Shown: positions 48,555-62,037 of the stretch, piece by piece
Layout of the letters: each line of letters begins with the position of its first letter
Position numbering within the stretch: position 1 is the stretch's first letter
Assembly: GCA_003254885.1 (NCBI GenBank)
Contig: QANT01007641.1
Location: forward strand, 62,001 to 126,000
From: Purshia tridentata
Lineage: Eukaryota; Streptophyta; Magnoliopsida; Rosales; Rosaceae
Reading direction: 5' to 3'
Length of the DNA stretch: 64,000 bases
The notes under the pieces: generated by a model
Databases searched by the model: none
Told to the model about the DNA's origin: nothing
The model's input: only the letters and a program-made list of their open reading frames with translations
Program-made: the position numbers and the translations under genes

Positions 48555-51500
48555 GATAAAGTGGCACGAGATTGTGGAGGATGACATACACGACGATGAA
48601 CAAGCTCATCCAAAGGTACTACTGCTTAATCATCAATTAATTAATTAATTTAATCAACTTTAGTAATTAATATTTTATATTTTGAATTAAGGTTGGTATA
48701 TCGAATAAGATTAAGGAACATGTGGAGTCCATAAAATCGATGCTGGGGTCGATGGAGGACGGAGAGATCACGGTGTCGGCTTACGACACGGCGTGGGTGG
48801 CGTTGGTGGAGGACGTGAACGGAGGCGGTTTGCCACAGTTCCCGTCCTCCCTCCAATGGATTGCCAACAATCAGCTCCCGGACGGTTCCTGGGGCGACAA
48901 GGACATTTTCACCGCTCATGATCGGATCATCAACACCTTGGCATGCGTTGTCGCTCTAAAATCATGGAATCTTCACCCACACAAATGTGAAAAAGGTTGT
49001 TTATTTTTAATTTTTATAATAATATTAATAATGATTATGATTATGATTTTGTTTTTAACTTTTAATTAATGACCTCTGCACTGCAGGTATGAAATATTTC
49101 AAGGAGAACTTAAGCAAGCTTGGGAACGAGAATGCACAACACATGCCGATTGGGTTCGAAGTCGCTTTTCCCTCTATTCTTGAAATGGCTCGAAGTTTAA
49201 ACCTGGAAGTACCTGCCGATTGTCCAGTGCTGCATGAGATTTATGCCATGAGAGATTTAAAGCTGACAAGGTAGTTTCAGAACCCAAACCTTACTCATCA
49301 TCATCTCTGCAGCCTTTCACAAATTTAATTTATTTATTTTATTGAAATAAAGTAACCTTATCCGTGCAATATATAATTTGGTCCACCAGGAGTGTATGCA
49401 TGTAATTATTAGCAAAAACGACTCACTTTATGTCATATATGTATATAGCTTTTAGAAATTTACATACAAATTTTAGTTGTATTTTATTTAATGATGGATT
49501 TAGAATACCGAGGGAAATAATGCACAAAGTACCAACAACGTTGCTGCATAGCTTAGAGGGAATGGCAGGTTTAGACTGGGAAAAGCTTCTAAAATTGCAG
49601 AGCGAAGATGGGTCCTTCTTGTTTTCTCCGTCTTCCACTGCCTACGCCCTCATGAAGACGAAAGATCCAAATTGCATGTCGTATTTGAGCAGAGCAGTCA
49701 ACAGATTCAATGGGGGAGGTAATTATTCATTTTTAACTTATTCACTGCATGCATGCCTCCATCAATATTTAACCCAATTTTTTTATGGATAATATATACG
49801 TCATATTTCTTGTTTTTCGTTTCAGTCCCTAATGTGTACCCAGTTGACTTGTTCGAACACATCTGGGCTGTTGATCGGTTAGAACGCTTGGGAATTTCTA
49901 GGAATTTCGAGCCGGAGATTAAGGAATGCATAAACTACGTCTACAGGTAAAATATATACTACTTACTTGACAAAGAGGTTCCAAATACGGAATCTGAAAG
50001 AATATTCAATATTCGTTAAGAATTTACATGGGCTGTCAGATTACGCATTTATTTCGAAACAATTTAGGGACATTATTTACTTTATTTGAATACGTTTTCA
50101 TTTAATTATAGATATTGGAATGACAAGGGGATTTGCTGGGCACGAAATTCGGAGGTTCGTGACATTGATGACACTGCCATGGCATTTAGATTGCTAAGGT
50201 TACATGGCCACCAGGTGTCTGCTGGTAATATCTAAAATTAAATTACTGCATTATCCAGATATTATTCATTCGATAAATTAAAAATTTATAATTAATTTGT
50301 ATGGGGCCAGATGTGTTTAAGAATTTCAAAAAAGGGAGTGAGTTCTTCTGCTTCGCTGGACAATCCACGCAAGCTGTGACTGGAATGTACAACTTGTACA
50401 GGGCTTCTCAGGTGGGGTTTCCAGGAGAGACGATTCTTGAGAATGCAAAGGACTTTTCAACTAAATTCCTTAGAGAAAAACAAGCTTCGAATGAGCTGCT
50501 TGACAAATGGATTATAATGAAGGACTTGCCTGGTGAGGTATGAGTTATGATCCGCCCACTATATATATTACTTCATTACGTACGTAAGATTATATTTGAT
50601 CTCAATATAAGTTCGGGCATGTACATAGGTCAACTCACTTGATGACATGAATTCTATTTGCAAAATAAATAAATATATTTACTTACATTACCTGAGATAT
50701 ACGAATAAAACGTGTCAAATGAACATGAAACTATACATTATTACTTTTGTATCTTAAAGAGTAAAATATGTTTATAAGAAATTTTACGTATAACTTGAAT
50801 TTTATTTTCTTGTTTATTTTTCAAATTAAACTAGGTTTTACGGTAAAACTGTCATTTTTATTTATTTATTATCAATAAAGTAATAAGATTGTAAAAATAA
50901 GCACAGGTGGGGTATGCATTGGAGGTTCCATGGTACGCGAGCTTACCTCGACTGGAGACCAGATTCTACGTTGAACAGTATGGCGGCCAAGATGACGTTT
51001 GGATTGGCAAGACTCTATACAGGTGCCAATTAATTAATCTTAATTATTTTCTTTCAATATTCTATTTTTAGTTTTCCCATTTTTAAATCTGACATTCGTC
51101 TTATTATGACTCTATGAGCTACTTTTCTTACATGATAAGAATATAATGAATCAAATTATACATATGCCCCTATAACTATAAGGGGACAACATGTGGGACC
51201 ATTCCCAAGAATATGCAAAGGCTTATTCTAAATAGGTTTCTTCATTTAGATATTTGATATTATATATTATTTTGAAGTTTGATTGTAATTAACTACTGTT
51301 TATTACAGGATGCCCTACGTTAACAATAATGTCTATCTCGAGCTGGCAAAACTTGACTACAACATTTGCCAAGCACAGCATCTCATCGAACTAGAAAACA
51401 TTCAAAAGTACGTAACCAAACAAAACCAAATTAATTAATCACTCTTACAAATGAGTGTTGTTTATGATCTAAATATCGTATGACATACAAATATATATAG

Positions 51501-53446
51501 TTGTGGAATCTATATTATAAAAAATTAAAAAAAATCTGTCAAGATTAAAAATATATTTGTAAGTATATATGCCATATTACACGCAGGTGGTACACAGAGC
51601 ATAAACTTGGAGACTATGGATTGAGCAGAAGCACCCTGCTCATGGCTTATTATCTAGCGGCCGCCAGTATTTTTGAACCCGAAAGAGCAAACGAGCGACT
51701 TGCATGGGCTAAAACCACATCTCTAATAGAAACGATTGCGTCTTATTTCAAGGAAGAAACTTGTACTTTTGAGCATAGGAGGGTCTTTGTAAATGAATTC
51801 AGAAAACATTTCAGTATGCCAGACTATGTTGGAAGGTACGTACGTAATTAACTGCTACAAATAATTGTTGTGATGTCTGTTTTTTCTCTTTGTTTTATTC
51901 ACTCGGCTGCAAGTTTGCAACAGCAACATACATTTGTGCTATTTCCGCAAGTAGGTTCATCACTAGGATACCCTACAGTTGTACTTTATTGTAGGTTAGG
52001 TGACAAAAGAAAATTTGATTTGACTAGTCACTTGTTCTAATCTTGACTAGTTTCACGATTTCAGATCCACTAACAGTAGGGGTATTTATGTTACCAATGA
52101 CTTTGTACATTATTTTATGATGGAGGATTTGAAACCCAATGTGTTTGATCAACAATTAATATGAAAGTCGACTTCCGTTGTGATTCATGTCTCAGCTAAG
52201 ATCAATTCAAAATCTTATTAGATGCACTAAACATGGGTTGAGACTGTTGTGTCCATTTTGATTGAATTTATCTTTTCAAGTCCAAGCTTCCTAAACAAGT
52301 GAAAAAAAATGGGAAATTTATGCATTTGTTAGTATGTGTGACACTCCGAAAGGCATTTACATGTGCTTTGTGTTACAGGTGGTCGAATACAAACAAGACA
52401 GGGCAGGGACTTGTTGGTGCCTTGCTGGCTACCCTAAACCACCTCTCATTGGAGGCAATGGTGGCGCATGGCCAAGACATTAGCTACCCTCTGCGTCAAG
52501 CTGTGAGTTTCTCGACCACAACATACCCCACTTTTTAGGTTTTCACTTCCTTCCAAATCTTGGAAAGGACCCCAAAATCTTTGCAGTTCCATATATGCTC
52601 CCATCGCAATTCACAAACTATCACTATTCACTTCAATAAAAATAACCAAAAGAGTCTAATATTAATTGTATAAAAAGAGGTGATAATTGAGCAATAAGGG
52701 CTAAAATGGATAATATTTGCACTTAAAAGTGAACTTTTTGTTAAAATCGAAACACTTTAGTCTATGTTACTCAATTGCCATCTCTTTTTTGTTAACTAAT
52801 ATTAGTTTTTATTGTATATTTTTGTTGTAATATAGATGCACTACCTAACTATACTATACAAAGCTACCACTACCATTTATTACTGATCCCAACACTTTAA
52901 TTTGGTATGTTTTTCTTATTTGTATGTAGTGGGAAAAGTGGCTGCTGAAGTGGCAAGAGAAAGGAGATACGCACCAAGAAGAAGCTGAGCTGCTGGTGGA
53001 AATGATAAACCAAACTGCTGGTCTTTCACTTAAACAGGGTTTGTTTTCCAATCCACAACATGATCAACTTTTTAAGATCACTAACAGAGTCTGCAATCAA
53101 CTGCGTATTTACCAAAACCAAAAGCACAAGGTTAGATAATTCAATGACTAACTCTTTCCTCCACATTTTAATGTTATGGGGCAGTGTTGATATGTTTTCG
53201 TTTTTGATTTCTCAGGTATGTGACAATAGCAGCTACGAAACTAATTCTGACATCATGATAAAGGAAATAGAATCAGAGATGCAGCAACTTGTGGAATTGG
53301 TGCTCCAAAATTCATCAGATGACATTGAATCTCGAATCAAGAAAACCTTTTTGGCAGTTGCGAGGAGTTTCTACTATTCAGCATACTGTGACCCTGGAAC
53401 CATTAGCAATCACATTACCAAAGTACTCTTTGAGAGGGTAATCTGA
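47467..53446 (+). CDS. CPS: ent-Copalyl diphosphate synthase (gibberellin biosynthesis)
   Basis: Fifteen exons with consistent phases give 806 residues, the same exon number and nearly the same length as Arabidopsis GA1 (802): 47467-47530, 48219-48296, 48521-48615, 48692-48995, 49087-49270, 49504-49718, 49826-49946, 50112-50224, 50311-50537, 50907-51022, 51309-51407, 51587-51835, 52379-52502, 52930-53130 and 53216-53446. Class II diterpene cyclase marks include [11 protein letters not shown] (about 108), QLPDGSWGD (140) and the catalytic DIDD at 371-374. The class I DDxxD motif is absent, as expected. The N-terminus is a plastid transit peptide. The enzyme protonates geranylgeranyl diphosphate and cyclises it to ent-copalyl diphosphate in plastids. 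Exon 1 was chosen because only this ATG frame ends in the phase that exon 2 needs. A specialised-metabolism paralogue cannot be excluded. Confidence 0.93.
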
Positions 53447-56023
53447 TCTTTGTGTATAGGATTTAGCCTCATTAGTCATTAAACATGTTCTCTTTTATCC
53501 TTGGTGTGAGATTGTCTTCTCAAACACATTAGGAAAAAGAAAAAGGAACAAAATGTAAAAAAAGTCATTCGATGTGGTACAAGACTCAAAAGTAATGACA
53601 GTCTTAGATACCCTCAAAAAATGTTTAGGGAGACATGGACTTTCATTATGCAGCCCGAATAATTATAAATAATACATTAGGTATGTGCAAACAAGGACAG
53701 AAGCCCAAAACACAAAAGGTGATGGTTGACATATCAAATGAGTGAACCATCGAACTCTGTCTACCATCCTCCTGTGGCAAATAAATGAAAATATCATAAG
53801 AAAAAAATACTGCTACAATAACTGAACAATGTATAGGGGCAAATATTATAAGAAAAGAGTTAAGTACAAGTTTAACTCTCAAATTAACCTCAACTCAAAT
53901 CCAAACAGTAGCAGGAAAATGCTTACCATTACTTTCAATTCTTTTAAGAATCAAGATATATGTCAAATCCCAATGAGGAATTGAGGATTAGATATGCGGT
54001 GGTTTGCACAAATATGATTAGTGGCATATATGGTAAACCACATAGAGTTGTTTTGTAAGGAATGTGGTCTCTTTCAACTTGGTGGTGTAATGGTTTCCTC
54101 ATAAGTACAAGCAAACGAACAATGGCAGACAGTGTTGCATACGGAGACATGAGAAAGTTTGTGGATTGGTTTTCAATCTCAAGTGGAAATTCACCAAATC
54201 CCACATCTTAAAATCTGTTATGAATTTGTTTGAAAAAAAAAAAGATATCAATCCTTTTAATGTTCTACCTATTGTGACCTATTTATATATGTACTGGCTG
54301 GCTGGGTTCCAAATATCAAATAAGGGCAACAAAAACTATAAACAAGAAAAATATTGAAAGGGCAAACCATGTCATAGGTACCATTTACAGTCATGCTAAT
54401 GCAGTTAATAAGCCATTAATAAATTAATGAAGCGAATCCTACAACACCAAAGTCAGTCATATTTTATGCCCACATCAAACTCATGAGGTCGATCTATCCT
54501 TGAATGCAGAGGTAGGGTACTAGGGTATACCAAAGCAAATCCACAAGGGGTAGATAGAAAGCAATATATGGATCATGGTTGGCATCATGATCTCTCGGCA
54601 TCTGCATGGTAAATTGAATGATGAAAAGGGAGTGCCAAAAAAAAACAAAAAGAAAAAGCAGTTGACAGGATATGGGATTTGGAGGTGGAAGTGTGATCCT
54701 GAGGGCCATGACAGAGTGGTAAAATAAAAAAGACAAGGGGAATGGGCTTTGAATGAAAAGGCAGAGGGACATGAGGAACATCAAGATTTTAAGTGGCAGC
54801 ACAGCTGAAAAAGCCGAAAGGAATGAGTACGACTGACTGACTCTCTGGTTTTGGACAGTAACCCATTTTGGCAAACTTCATCAACCCTAATCTCCATCAC
54901 TGCTGCTCTGTGACTTTGATGTCTGGTTCGGTTTTTGAATCACGACGAGGAGACGTGAGGCAGTCGCTCATTGCTTGCTGCTTTGTACTGCAAGCGGTGA
55001 ACATGCCCACCCACCTCTGCTCGTGGTGGGCACACCCTCAAATATCAATCAAATAAATAACATAGTTTTCACATTGTTTCTTTTGGCCCTTTCGGTTTGA
55101 AATAATTAGACCAACCATATTAACATGCATGTAACATTATTCAATATGGACCAGAAGAAAAATATATTTAATTGAAATTTTTTTGAGAGGTGGCAATAAT
55201 TTCATATTTATAACCTGGGCAAGGCCTTCGAAAAGTCCTTAATTTGACTGGGCCAGATACAACAGCTGGGAATTTGGGCCGACTTCAGTTCCATCCCAAT
55301 TGGGCTAACTTCCTTTTTCAGCCCTTTGCAACTATACGGATCCTCATTACCGGCCCAGAATCATGTTCGCTTAGTCCTCTTAGCATCAATCCCATGCAAA
55401 TTCATTCTTAGGAAAGCCTATCAATTATAAACTTCCGAATTTATTATTTTTTAATTTTTGCACGACCAGAAAAGTCTTGATTGAAATCAAATCTGACCAA
55501 TCCCATATTTTTCCATGAATGTTGAGAATGGATATGCAATCAGGATCAGCAACTACAAAAATGATCTTTTCAATAGCTTCAAATGAGATGCTTCAAAGAT
55601 TTTCACATGCAGAGCATCGCATTACAGATTAAAAAAACAAAACAAAACAAAAAAAAAAAATCCAAATACCAAACAAAAGGTGAGATCTCTACGCAAAGGG
55701 TCTTGTGCGATGAAAATGTGGGAATTTTTAGATTTTCCGAAAAGTGATTTTAAAAATTTTCAACCTACACAGCAACAAATCTCACAGGAGACATAACAAT
55801 AACGATAGATTGTGATGATACAAATTCACTTAAACCCACTAAAATTAATGTCACTATGTTTTGGAGGGGTCATATTCATGAGAAGCACACTTAAGATTCA
55901 CATTTTTACATGAGATTCTAAAAGCAGTTTATAGTGCCTAGCTTCCAGATCTTCAAAAGCCATATGCACATGGTAATGCATCATCATCACACTTACTAGG
56001 CAGAAATTCCATAGAAAGCATAT
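53447..56023. other. Intergenic stretch between CPS and NAA20
   Basis: No recognised gene. Open frames (for example minus strand 53944-54204 and 54494-54874) are hydrophobic and unlike any family I know. The last 400-500 bases are probably the NAA20 3' side, and GGGCC/GGCCC words occur at 55230-55350. Confidence 0.55.
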
Positions 56024-58533
56024 TTAGTCATACTCTAATTCATCTGGAGTAACCGGCCTTTTGAGAGGTATAATTGACTTCTTCTCAACGTCTCGAGATA
56101 ATGCTTTCCTCATATCTGAAACAGGCAAAAACATGATAAATAGTGAGAGGCCAAAACAGCTCGACATAAAACACATAATGAACATGGTAATTTGGATGAG
56201 GAAACTCACCTAACCCATCTTCCTCCCCTGAATAATACCGTAGCACTCGTCTATATATTACATAACCGAGCTGTGGGAGAAAAAAGAAAGAAATAGATAA
56301 TGAACATCAACTTGTCCCCTCGAAAATCGCAGAAATATCCAAGTCAGATCAATAAACATCAACTTGTTCCCAAAGTGAACTGAACAATGGCTGCCTTTCA
56401 CAAAACCAGAAAACCACACACACTTATGTTCTTACTCTTCTTTTGTATGATATGGCCCTGGGTTGGGGGCTTTTGTTTCCTGTCTGCTTCAGTTCACACG
56501 ATTTTATTTTTTACAACCAATTGACAGGGTTCAATATTGCAGATTCTCATGGAATTAAGTTTGCATTTGATTCGGAAAAATGAAAGCAATTTTCAACTTT
56601 TGGAAACTGAAAACTTCTATTAGGGTCTCAAAGAGTGGCCACAGTTCCTATTCATTTTAAGGAATTTTAAATATGTACCACCAAACACGCTTTTCCATGA
56701 TATAGTAAAAAATGGATAGTATTCTAAAAGTAAATTGAAGTACAAAAAAGATTTCCGTATATGCTCAAACATACAATCCCGAAAAAATACAGGGGTAATA
56801 TTACTTTCAGTTCATAGAAAGGGTTAATAAAGCTAGCTACAGATGCCAAGAGTATTTTAAAATTTTGATAAGTAAATTCCAAAAGTAAGTTAAAGATATA
56901 TCACCTTTTCATACATCTTTATGGCTGGTGTATTTGATGCTCTCACAAAAAGATCAACAAAGTAACCCTTATCACTGCCAAGAGAAATTTCTCGTTAATG
57001 ACAGAGCTGAGAAATACAGGAAAAATGCCTTAAATACTCCAAAGATTCTGAATACTTATTCTGATAAGAAAGAATAGTATGAGAGGAAGAAAAATACAGT
57101 TGCACTGGGCCTAGGTACAGGTGGAATATGTGTGGGGTGGGATCAAGATAGGTCTTAGGATCATTTTACCGATCACAATATGTGTAGTCAAGAAAAACAA
57201 ATTTGGGATTTCTTATTAATGTAACATAAGGCTCTCTGCAAACGGATGGACAAGTTTAATCATGCTTCTATTTCCAACAAACTAAACTACAGCAGCGCAA
57301 TAACAGTTACATCTTAATCAATATATATGGCCCTCTTACATCTTATCACTGAACTCTTCAAGCAGGTTCATGAGTTTCTTGGCCAATTGCTGCCTGCGAT
57401 ATTCTGGAGCAACAGTTACTGCAGTTACATGACCATGCCATGACTCACCTTGCCCTTCAACCTTTCCCATAACTGCAATCATAATAGAACCAGGCACCTA
57501 TTTAGCATTTCTTTATCTATCAGACTTAAAAAAGGAGAAGCAAGAAATGGGGGAAAACAACAGATGCTAAGCATATTTGCATCAAGAAGAAAGCCAAAAC
57601 GTGTTAGTGGCCAATCAGCAATATCTTCTGTATTCTTACATAACCTGAATGACTCTAAATTACCAAACATCAGATAAGCCTCACCAACACCTCATCCTCT
57701 AGTAATAAATTTCCGGAACATTTTTGTCAACAATAGGTCATGCAAACAAATCCTAAGCACTCAAGAAAATCTCTGCAAGTAGTAGATTCTTAGCACGATG
57801 CAGAGTAAGAAGAACCCATTTCTTAATCCCAATTCTCTCCTCCCACAACCTCCTAATAATTACAAGTTCAATTCTATTAATTACAAGTAGACAGATGACT
57901 TCATACTAAAGCTGATAGCCTCATACAATAAACATTTTTAAAAAGTGAAAGAAATGGCCCTCATATACCAAATTATGCGCTAATTAAGAATAATATCAAG
58001 CTTGTATATAAGAAAATCTTATTCGCAACTTCTTAAACTTACGATGGAAATTCTTTCAACTATGATAAATCTTATTCGCAACTTCTTAAACTTACAATGG
58101 AAATTCTTTCAACCATGATGAAATGGGATATACAAGAATTTGCCATAATTTAGCTATAATAATAAGACAACGTAATTTTCCAGGAGCAAAAGAAATATCA
58201 GAGAGAGAGGCATGAAAGAATATAATAGAATCCGGTGTTTACTGTAACCCATGATTCGGTTTCCAGGGGCTTCGGCAACATGAAAATAATCGGGCCATCT
58301 TGCTAAATAGGTCATATAGAAAGACATATTGAACTGCAAATCACAGATTATTAGAAAGAAAAAAAAACACACATAAGAATCCCATTTTAACATAATTAGC
58401 AAATTGAAGAAAAGTATTAATAACAGCTAAAACAAGAAGCAATTTTTCAGCTTACGGTTTCAGTGAGATGATCAAGATTGACAGAAGTGAATCGAAGCAG
58501 ATCATTGCAGCAAAATCTGCGAATCGTAGTCAT
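56024..58533 (-). CDS. NAA20: NAA20, catalytic subunit of N-terminal acetyltransferase B
   Basis: Six exons (58533-58456, 58333-58243, 57472-57340, 56974-56905, 56270-56210 and 56115-56024) give 174 residues, identical in length to Arabidopsis NAA20. Conserved blocks are MTTIRRFCCNDLLRFTSVNL, ARWPDYFHVAEAPGNRIMGY, the acetyl-CoA loop in VAPEYRRQQLAKKLM, FVRASNTPAIKMYEKLGY and the C-terminal RPVTPDELEYD. The NatB complex (with NAA25) acetylates proteins beginning Met-Asp, Met-Glu, Met-Asn or Met-Gln as they leave the ribosome. The gene lies head-to-head with PRP18. Intron 2 (58242-57473) contains a 53-base tandem duplication. No break was seen. Confidence 0.96.
58017..58122. repeat. Tandem duplication, two copies of a 53-base unit in NAA20 intron 2
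   Basis: The unit beginning tcttattcgcaacttcttaa near 58017 repeats from 58070. The copies differ at only about three positions. It lies away from the splice signals. Confidence 0.9.
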
Positions 58534-58792
58534 CTCTCCCTATCTCTGTATCTCTAGCTCTCGTGAAACTCTGAAGCCCCGAAATAACTCAACCCGTACT
58601 TTTGGAATAGACATTTTTTTAATGTACCCGTATTGGACGACCCGACCCGAATGTTCCAGGTTTCCCTTTATTAACCCACAACAATACAACATAAAGTATT
58701 TATCTTTTTCTCCATCTAATTGAGAAAGTATTATCAATTTATCTTCTTCTCCCCCAAGTTTGAGAGCCTGAGAGACCCATCGAAACCCTAGA
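58534..58792. promoter_or_regulatory. Shared divergent promoter of NAA20 and PRP18
   Basis: Only 259 bases separate the two ATGs. There is no clear TATA box toward NAA20. A telo-box AAACCCTA lies at 58783-58790, right before the PRP18 ATG. Both genes have housekeeping roles (protein acetylation and splicing), which fits a bidirectional promoter. Confidence 0.65.
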
Positions 58793-60519
58793 ATGGACCT
58801 GCTGAAGCAAGAGATCCTCAAGAAACGGCAGAGACTCGCCGAAGATACCGGCGGGAAGCGAGTCTTTAAGCGCTTTGAGATCGAACAGAAGCAAATCCAG
58901 AAGCTTCGGGAGGAAGAGAAGCACGAATTAGAAGCCAAAGCCCAGCGCCAAACCACCGCCTCCACCGCCACCACAACCACCGCCAATTCCGCCACCAAAT
59001 CAAACCCTAATTCGACTGCCACCACCTCCTCGGCAATCACCTCCTCCTCCGCCGCCACGTCCTCCAAATCCCTAACCGACGAGCAAAACATCGACAAGAT
59101 CAACCTCCCCAGACAGGAAGTCATCCGCCGCCTCCGGCTCCTAAAGCAGCCCATCACTCTATTCGGCGAAGACGACGACGCTAGGCTCGAGCGGCTCAAG
59201 TACGTGTTGAAGGCCGGTCTGTTCGAGGTCGACAGCGACATGACGGAGGGACAGACGAACGACTTCCTCCGCGACATCGCGGAGCTGAGGAAGCGGCAGA
59301 AGTCGGGGATTTTGAGTGACAGGAAGCGGCAGAAGGCCGACGCTGACAGCGCGATGGTGGAGGACGGCGACGGCGGGGGCCATGACGATGAGCTGAGCGA
59401 CGGGTGGTCGAGCGGCGTCGACGCCGAAAAAGACTTGAAGCGAATGAAGGCGAATTTCGAGGAGTTGTGTAAGGAGGATAAGATTCTGGTGTTCTTCAAG
59501 AGGCTATTGAATGAGTGGAACCAGGAGCTGCGTGAGATGCCAGATGTTGAGAAACGAACTGCGAAAGGGAAGGCCATGGTTGCCACTTTTAAGCAATGCG
59601 CGCGGTACCTGCATCCTCTGTTCAAGTTTTGTAGGAAGAAGGTAGGTGAATTATTGCTGTTGATGCTTTAAATGCTGTTTGGAATATATTGTTTTAGTTC
59701 AATTCAATGGTGCAAAGTCTGGAACTTTAGTGGAATTGAATACTTGTTTGAATATGATCATCACCGTTATAATAAGCTTGAGCTAAGAGAAACTCAAGAC
59801 CATTCCTTTTTGGGTGTAAACCCACAGAATGGTCTCACAATTTAGAACCCTAGTAGCCCTAGGTCCCTGTGAGTGATACCCATCTTAACATTCCACATAT
59901 GCAACATTGGGAATTGCAGTGGAGGCTTCATAGTTGCTCATAGTCGAAACCAGATGTTGCTTGAGAATAGAGATGGCTTTATGTAATCTGTTTCATGCCT
60001 TGCAATTTTTAAGGTCGTTCTAATTGTGGTTTTAATTGCTACTACACAATTTATGTCTTGTGCACACTGTATCATTCAATTGGTATAATATAATTCTATG
60101 TGCAGATCCTTCCAGATGATATTCGACAAGCGTTGATGGTGGTGGTTGAATGCTGCATGAAGCGAGACTATCTAGCAGCAATGGACCAGTACATTAAGAT
60201 GGCCATTGGGAATGCACCATGGCCAATTGGTGTCACTATGGTTGGTATCCATGAACGTTCAGCTCGTGAGAAAATCTACACCAACAGTGTTGCTCACATT
60301 ATGAATGACGAAACTACTCGCAAGTACTTGCAGTCAGTCAAGAGATTGATGACCTTCTGCCAACGACGCTACCCTGCTATGCCATCAAAGGCAGTTGAGT
60401 TCAACAGCTTGGCTAATGGTAGTGATTTGCAGTCGCTGCTAGCATCAGAGAGGGTCAATGGCGGTACTCAAGCCACAGAGGAAAGGCTTTGGATAATGCC
60501 TGCTCCAAAGGAGAGCTAG
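58793..60519 (+). CDS. PRP18: Pre-mRNA splicing factor PRP18
   Basis: Two exons (58793-59641 and 60106-60519) give 420 residues. The N-terminus MDLLKQEILKKRQRLAED is followed by a charged helix, a low-complexity Thr/Ala/Ser stretch (about 55-95), then the PRP4-like segment (INLPRQEVIRRLRLLKQPIT, LFGEDDDARLERLK) and an acidic linker. The Prp18 five-helix domain spans about 225-375, with FFKRLLNEWNQEL, PLFKFCRKK and the conserved loop NAPWPIGVTMVGIHERSARE. Prp18 acts with Slu7 in the second step of splicing, at 3' splice-site joining, in the nucleus. The intron falls within the Prp18 domain. Exon 1 is GC-rich. The gene is intact. Confidence 0.96.
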
Positions 60520-60938
60520 CCAGCCATGTATCATGTGTGAATTTTCTTAATCCATCACATTTCTTGGTATTGTGGGATTGATTAGTATGGCAGGACGAAT
60601 TATTTGGAAAGGACTGCATGATTAGCTAGACAAACTGAAAACATGTTAAGAATTTAAGATTTAGCTTCTATTATTTTGTTTTTCTTCCCTTTTTTCCTTA
60701 GGAAGAAAGAAGCTAGTGTGAGGAGCCAAAGCACTAAGATTTATATTGACATTATTTGGCTTCTGAAAATGTTCCACACAGAGCTTTTGCACGATCAATT
60801 ATTCAATTAATAACCATTAATATTCACTAATCTCGACTAACACCTTCTATCCAGTAAACTCACCATATTTTACAAACTTGCAAATGCATAGAAAGACAAG
60901 AGACAACTTTGGTGACGTTTAATCAAGATAATGGGGTC
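60520..60938. other. Convergent spacer of PRP18 and the plastid-protein gene
   Basis: The stretch holds the facing 3' untranslated regions. No frame or RNA gene was seen. Confidence 0.6.
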
Positions 60939-62037
60939 TTACAAACCAAAGGTGTCTTCAACGCCATTAGTCACCTTCCTCCTCCGCTCAGCAATCATAT
61001 CTGCATATGCCTGACAAATCGAAGAAATACTCAAAAAAGGGCAATAATACTTGTTTTCTTCTTTCAGTCTTTGGCTGAAAGAATGCGGATATAACAGTAA
61101 TCTCAGTGGAGAAGTGGTAAGGTCTAAAGTCTGAACCTTTGGGTAAGAATACAGAAAGATGTACCACCATGTACCAATTAGTAAGGCTGCCAAGGTTGTG
61201 ACTAAAAATGATTGCAGAATCAGCCAGCTACAGGCAATCACTAGGACCCCAGTCAGTGTAATCGTCCATGGTTGACACCTAGAAACAAAATTGAAAATAG
61301 GAACCAAAATGAAGCACAACCACATATGCAAAAAGCCCAGAATTGTTACAACTTAAAAGCACTTGAGTCCAGAATTATACATATAATGGCACAAAAGATG
61401 AACCAGAAAAAAATTTCTTTTCTTTTAAAAGGATAACCTGAAAACTCGGTTCCTTGAGAAAAATGAACAAAAAGACCAAACCAAAATTAAAGTTCTTGAA
61501 ACAAAGAGCTAAAAAATTCAAATTACTGGCCAGTGCAGATCCAAAAGAATCAATTTTTAAACAAAAGGATTGTAAGTTGGAAACCAAGAAAGGTAAACCA
61601 AATTTGCAGTCAAGATTATGGCAAATAGCCTACAAATGGCGGCGAACAAAAACGCAATAGAAACGATTAAAGGGTGAACAAAAAAGGTTGAAGAGTTTTG
61701 ATTATGAAATAACAGTGAACACTACGACTCAGGAAGGGAAGGCTCACCAGGATGGTTTAGTGTCCCAAACAGAGTCATATTCGAGAGAAAGGTAGTTCAT
61801 GTAGCCATCCATATCATCAACAACACCGCTTTCATCCAAGAACTGAGACTCTTTTGGGTCAACTGAATTGCTGCGAAAAACAACATTTTTGCTGCGAAAC
61901 CTTCTTGATGTTGAACAAGTTAAAGAGATGTGTGGCCAGAAAATGGGGTTTGGGTTGCAGAGATGGGTTTGTGAAGAGGCGATATGGGGTCGCGGTGGAG
62001 CATAATGAGTAAGAGGGAAGAGAGAGAGAGTTCCCAT
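60939..62037 (-). CDS. Predicted plastid membrane protein, possibly DUF6737 family
   Basis: Three exons (62037-61748, 61278-61137 and 61010-60939) give 167 residues. The first 50 or so residues are Ser, Pro and Arg-rich without acids, like a plastid transit peptide. The mature part holds the aromatic motif DSVWDTKPSWCQPWTITLTG, then two hydrophobic segments (VLVIACSWLILQSFL and TTLAALLIGTWWYIFLYSYP), and a basic tail (IAERRRKV). Similar small proteins with a W-x-x-KP-W-W-CQPW-type motif occur in cyanobacteria and plastids. I assign DUF6737 from memory with moderate confidence. The function is unknown, and a thylakoid or envelope location is inferred. Intron 2 (126 bases) keeps the reading frame open if retained. 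Confidence 0.75.

Noticed and set aside
53944-54874. Two hydrophobic minus-strand frames (86 and 126 codons) after CPS
   Set aside because: There is no recognised family, splice support or conserved motif. They are likely chance frames.
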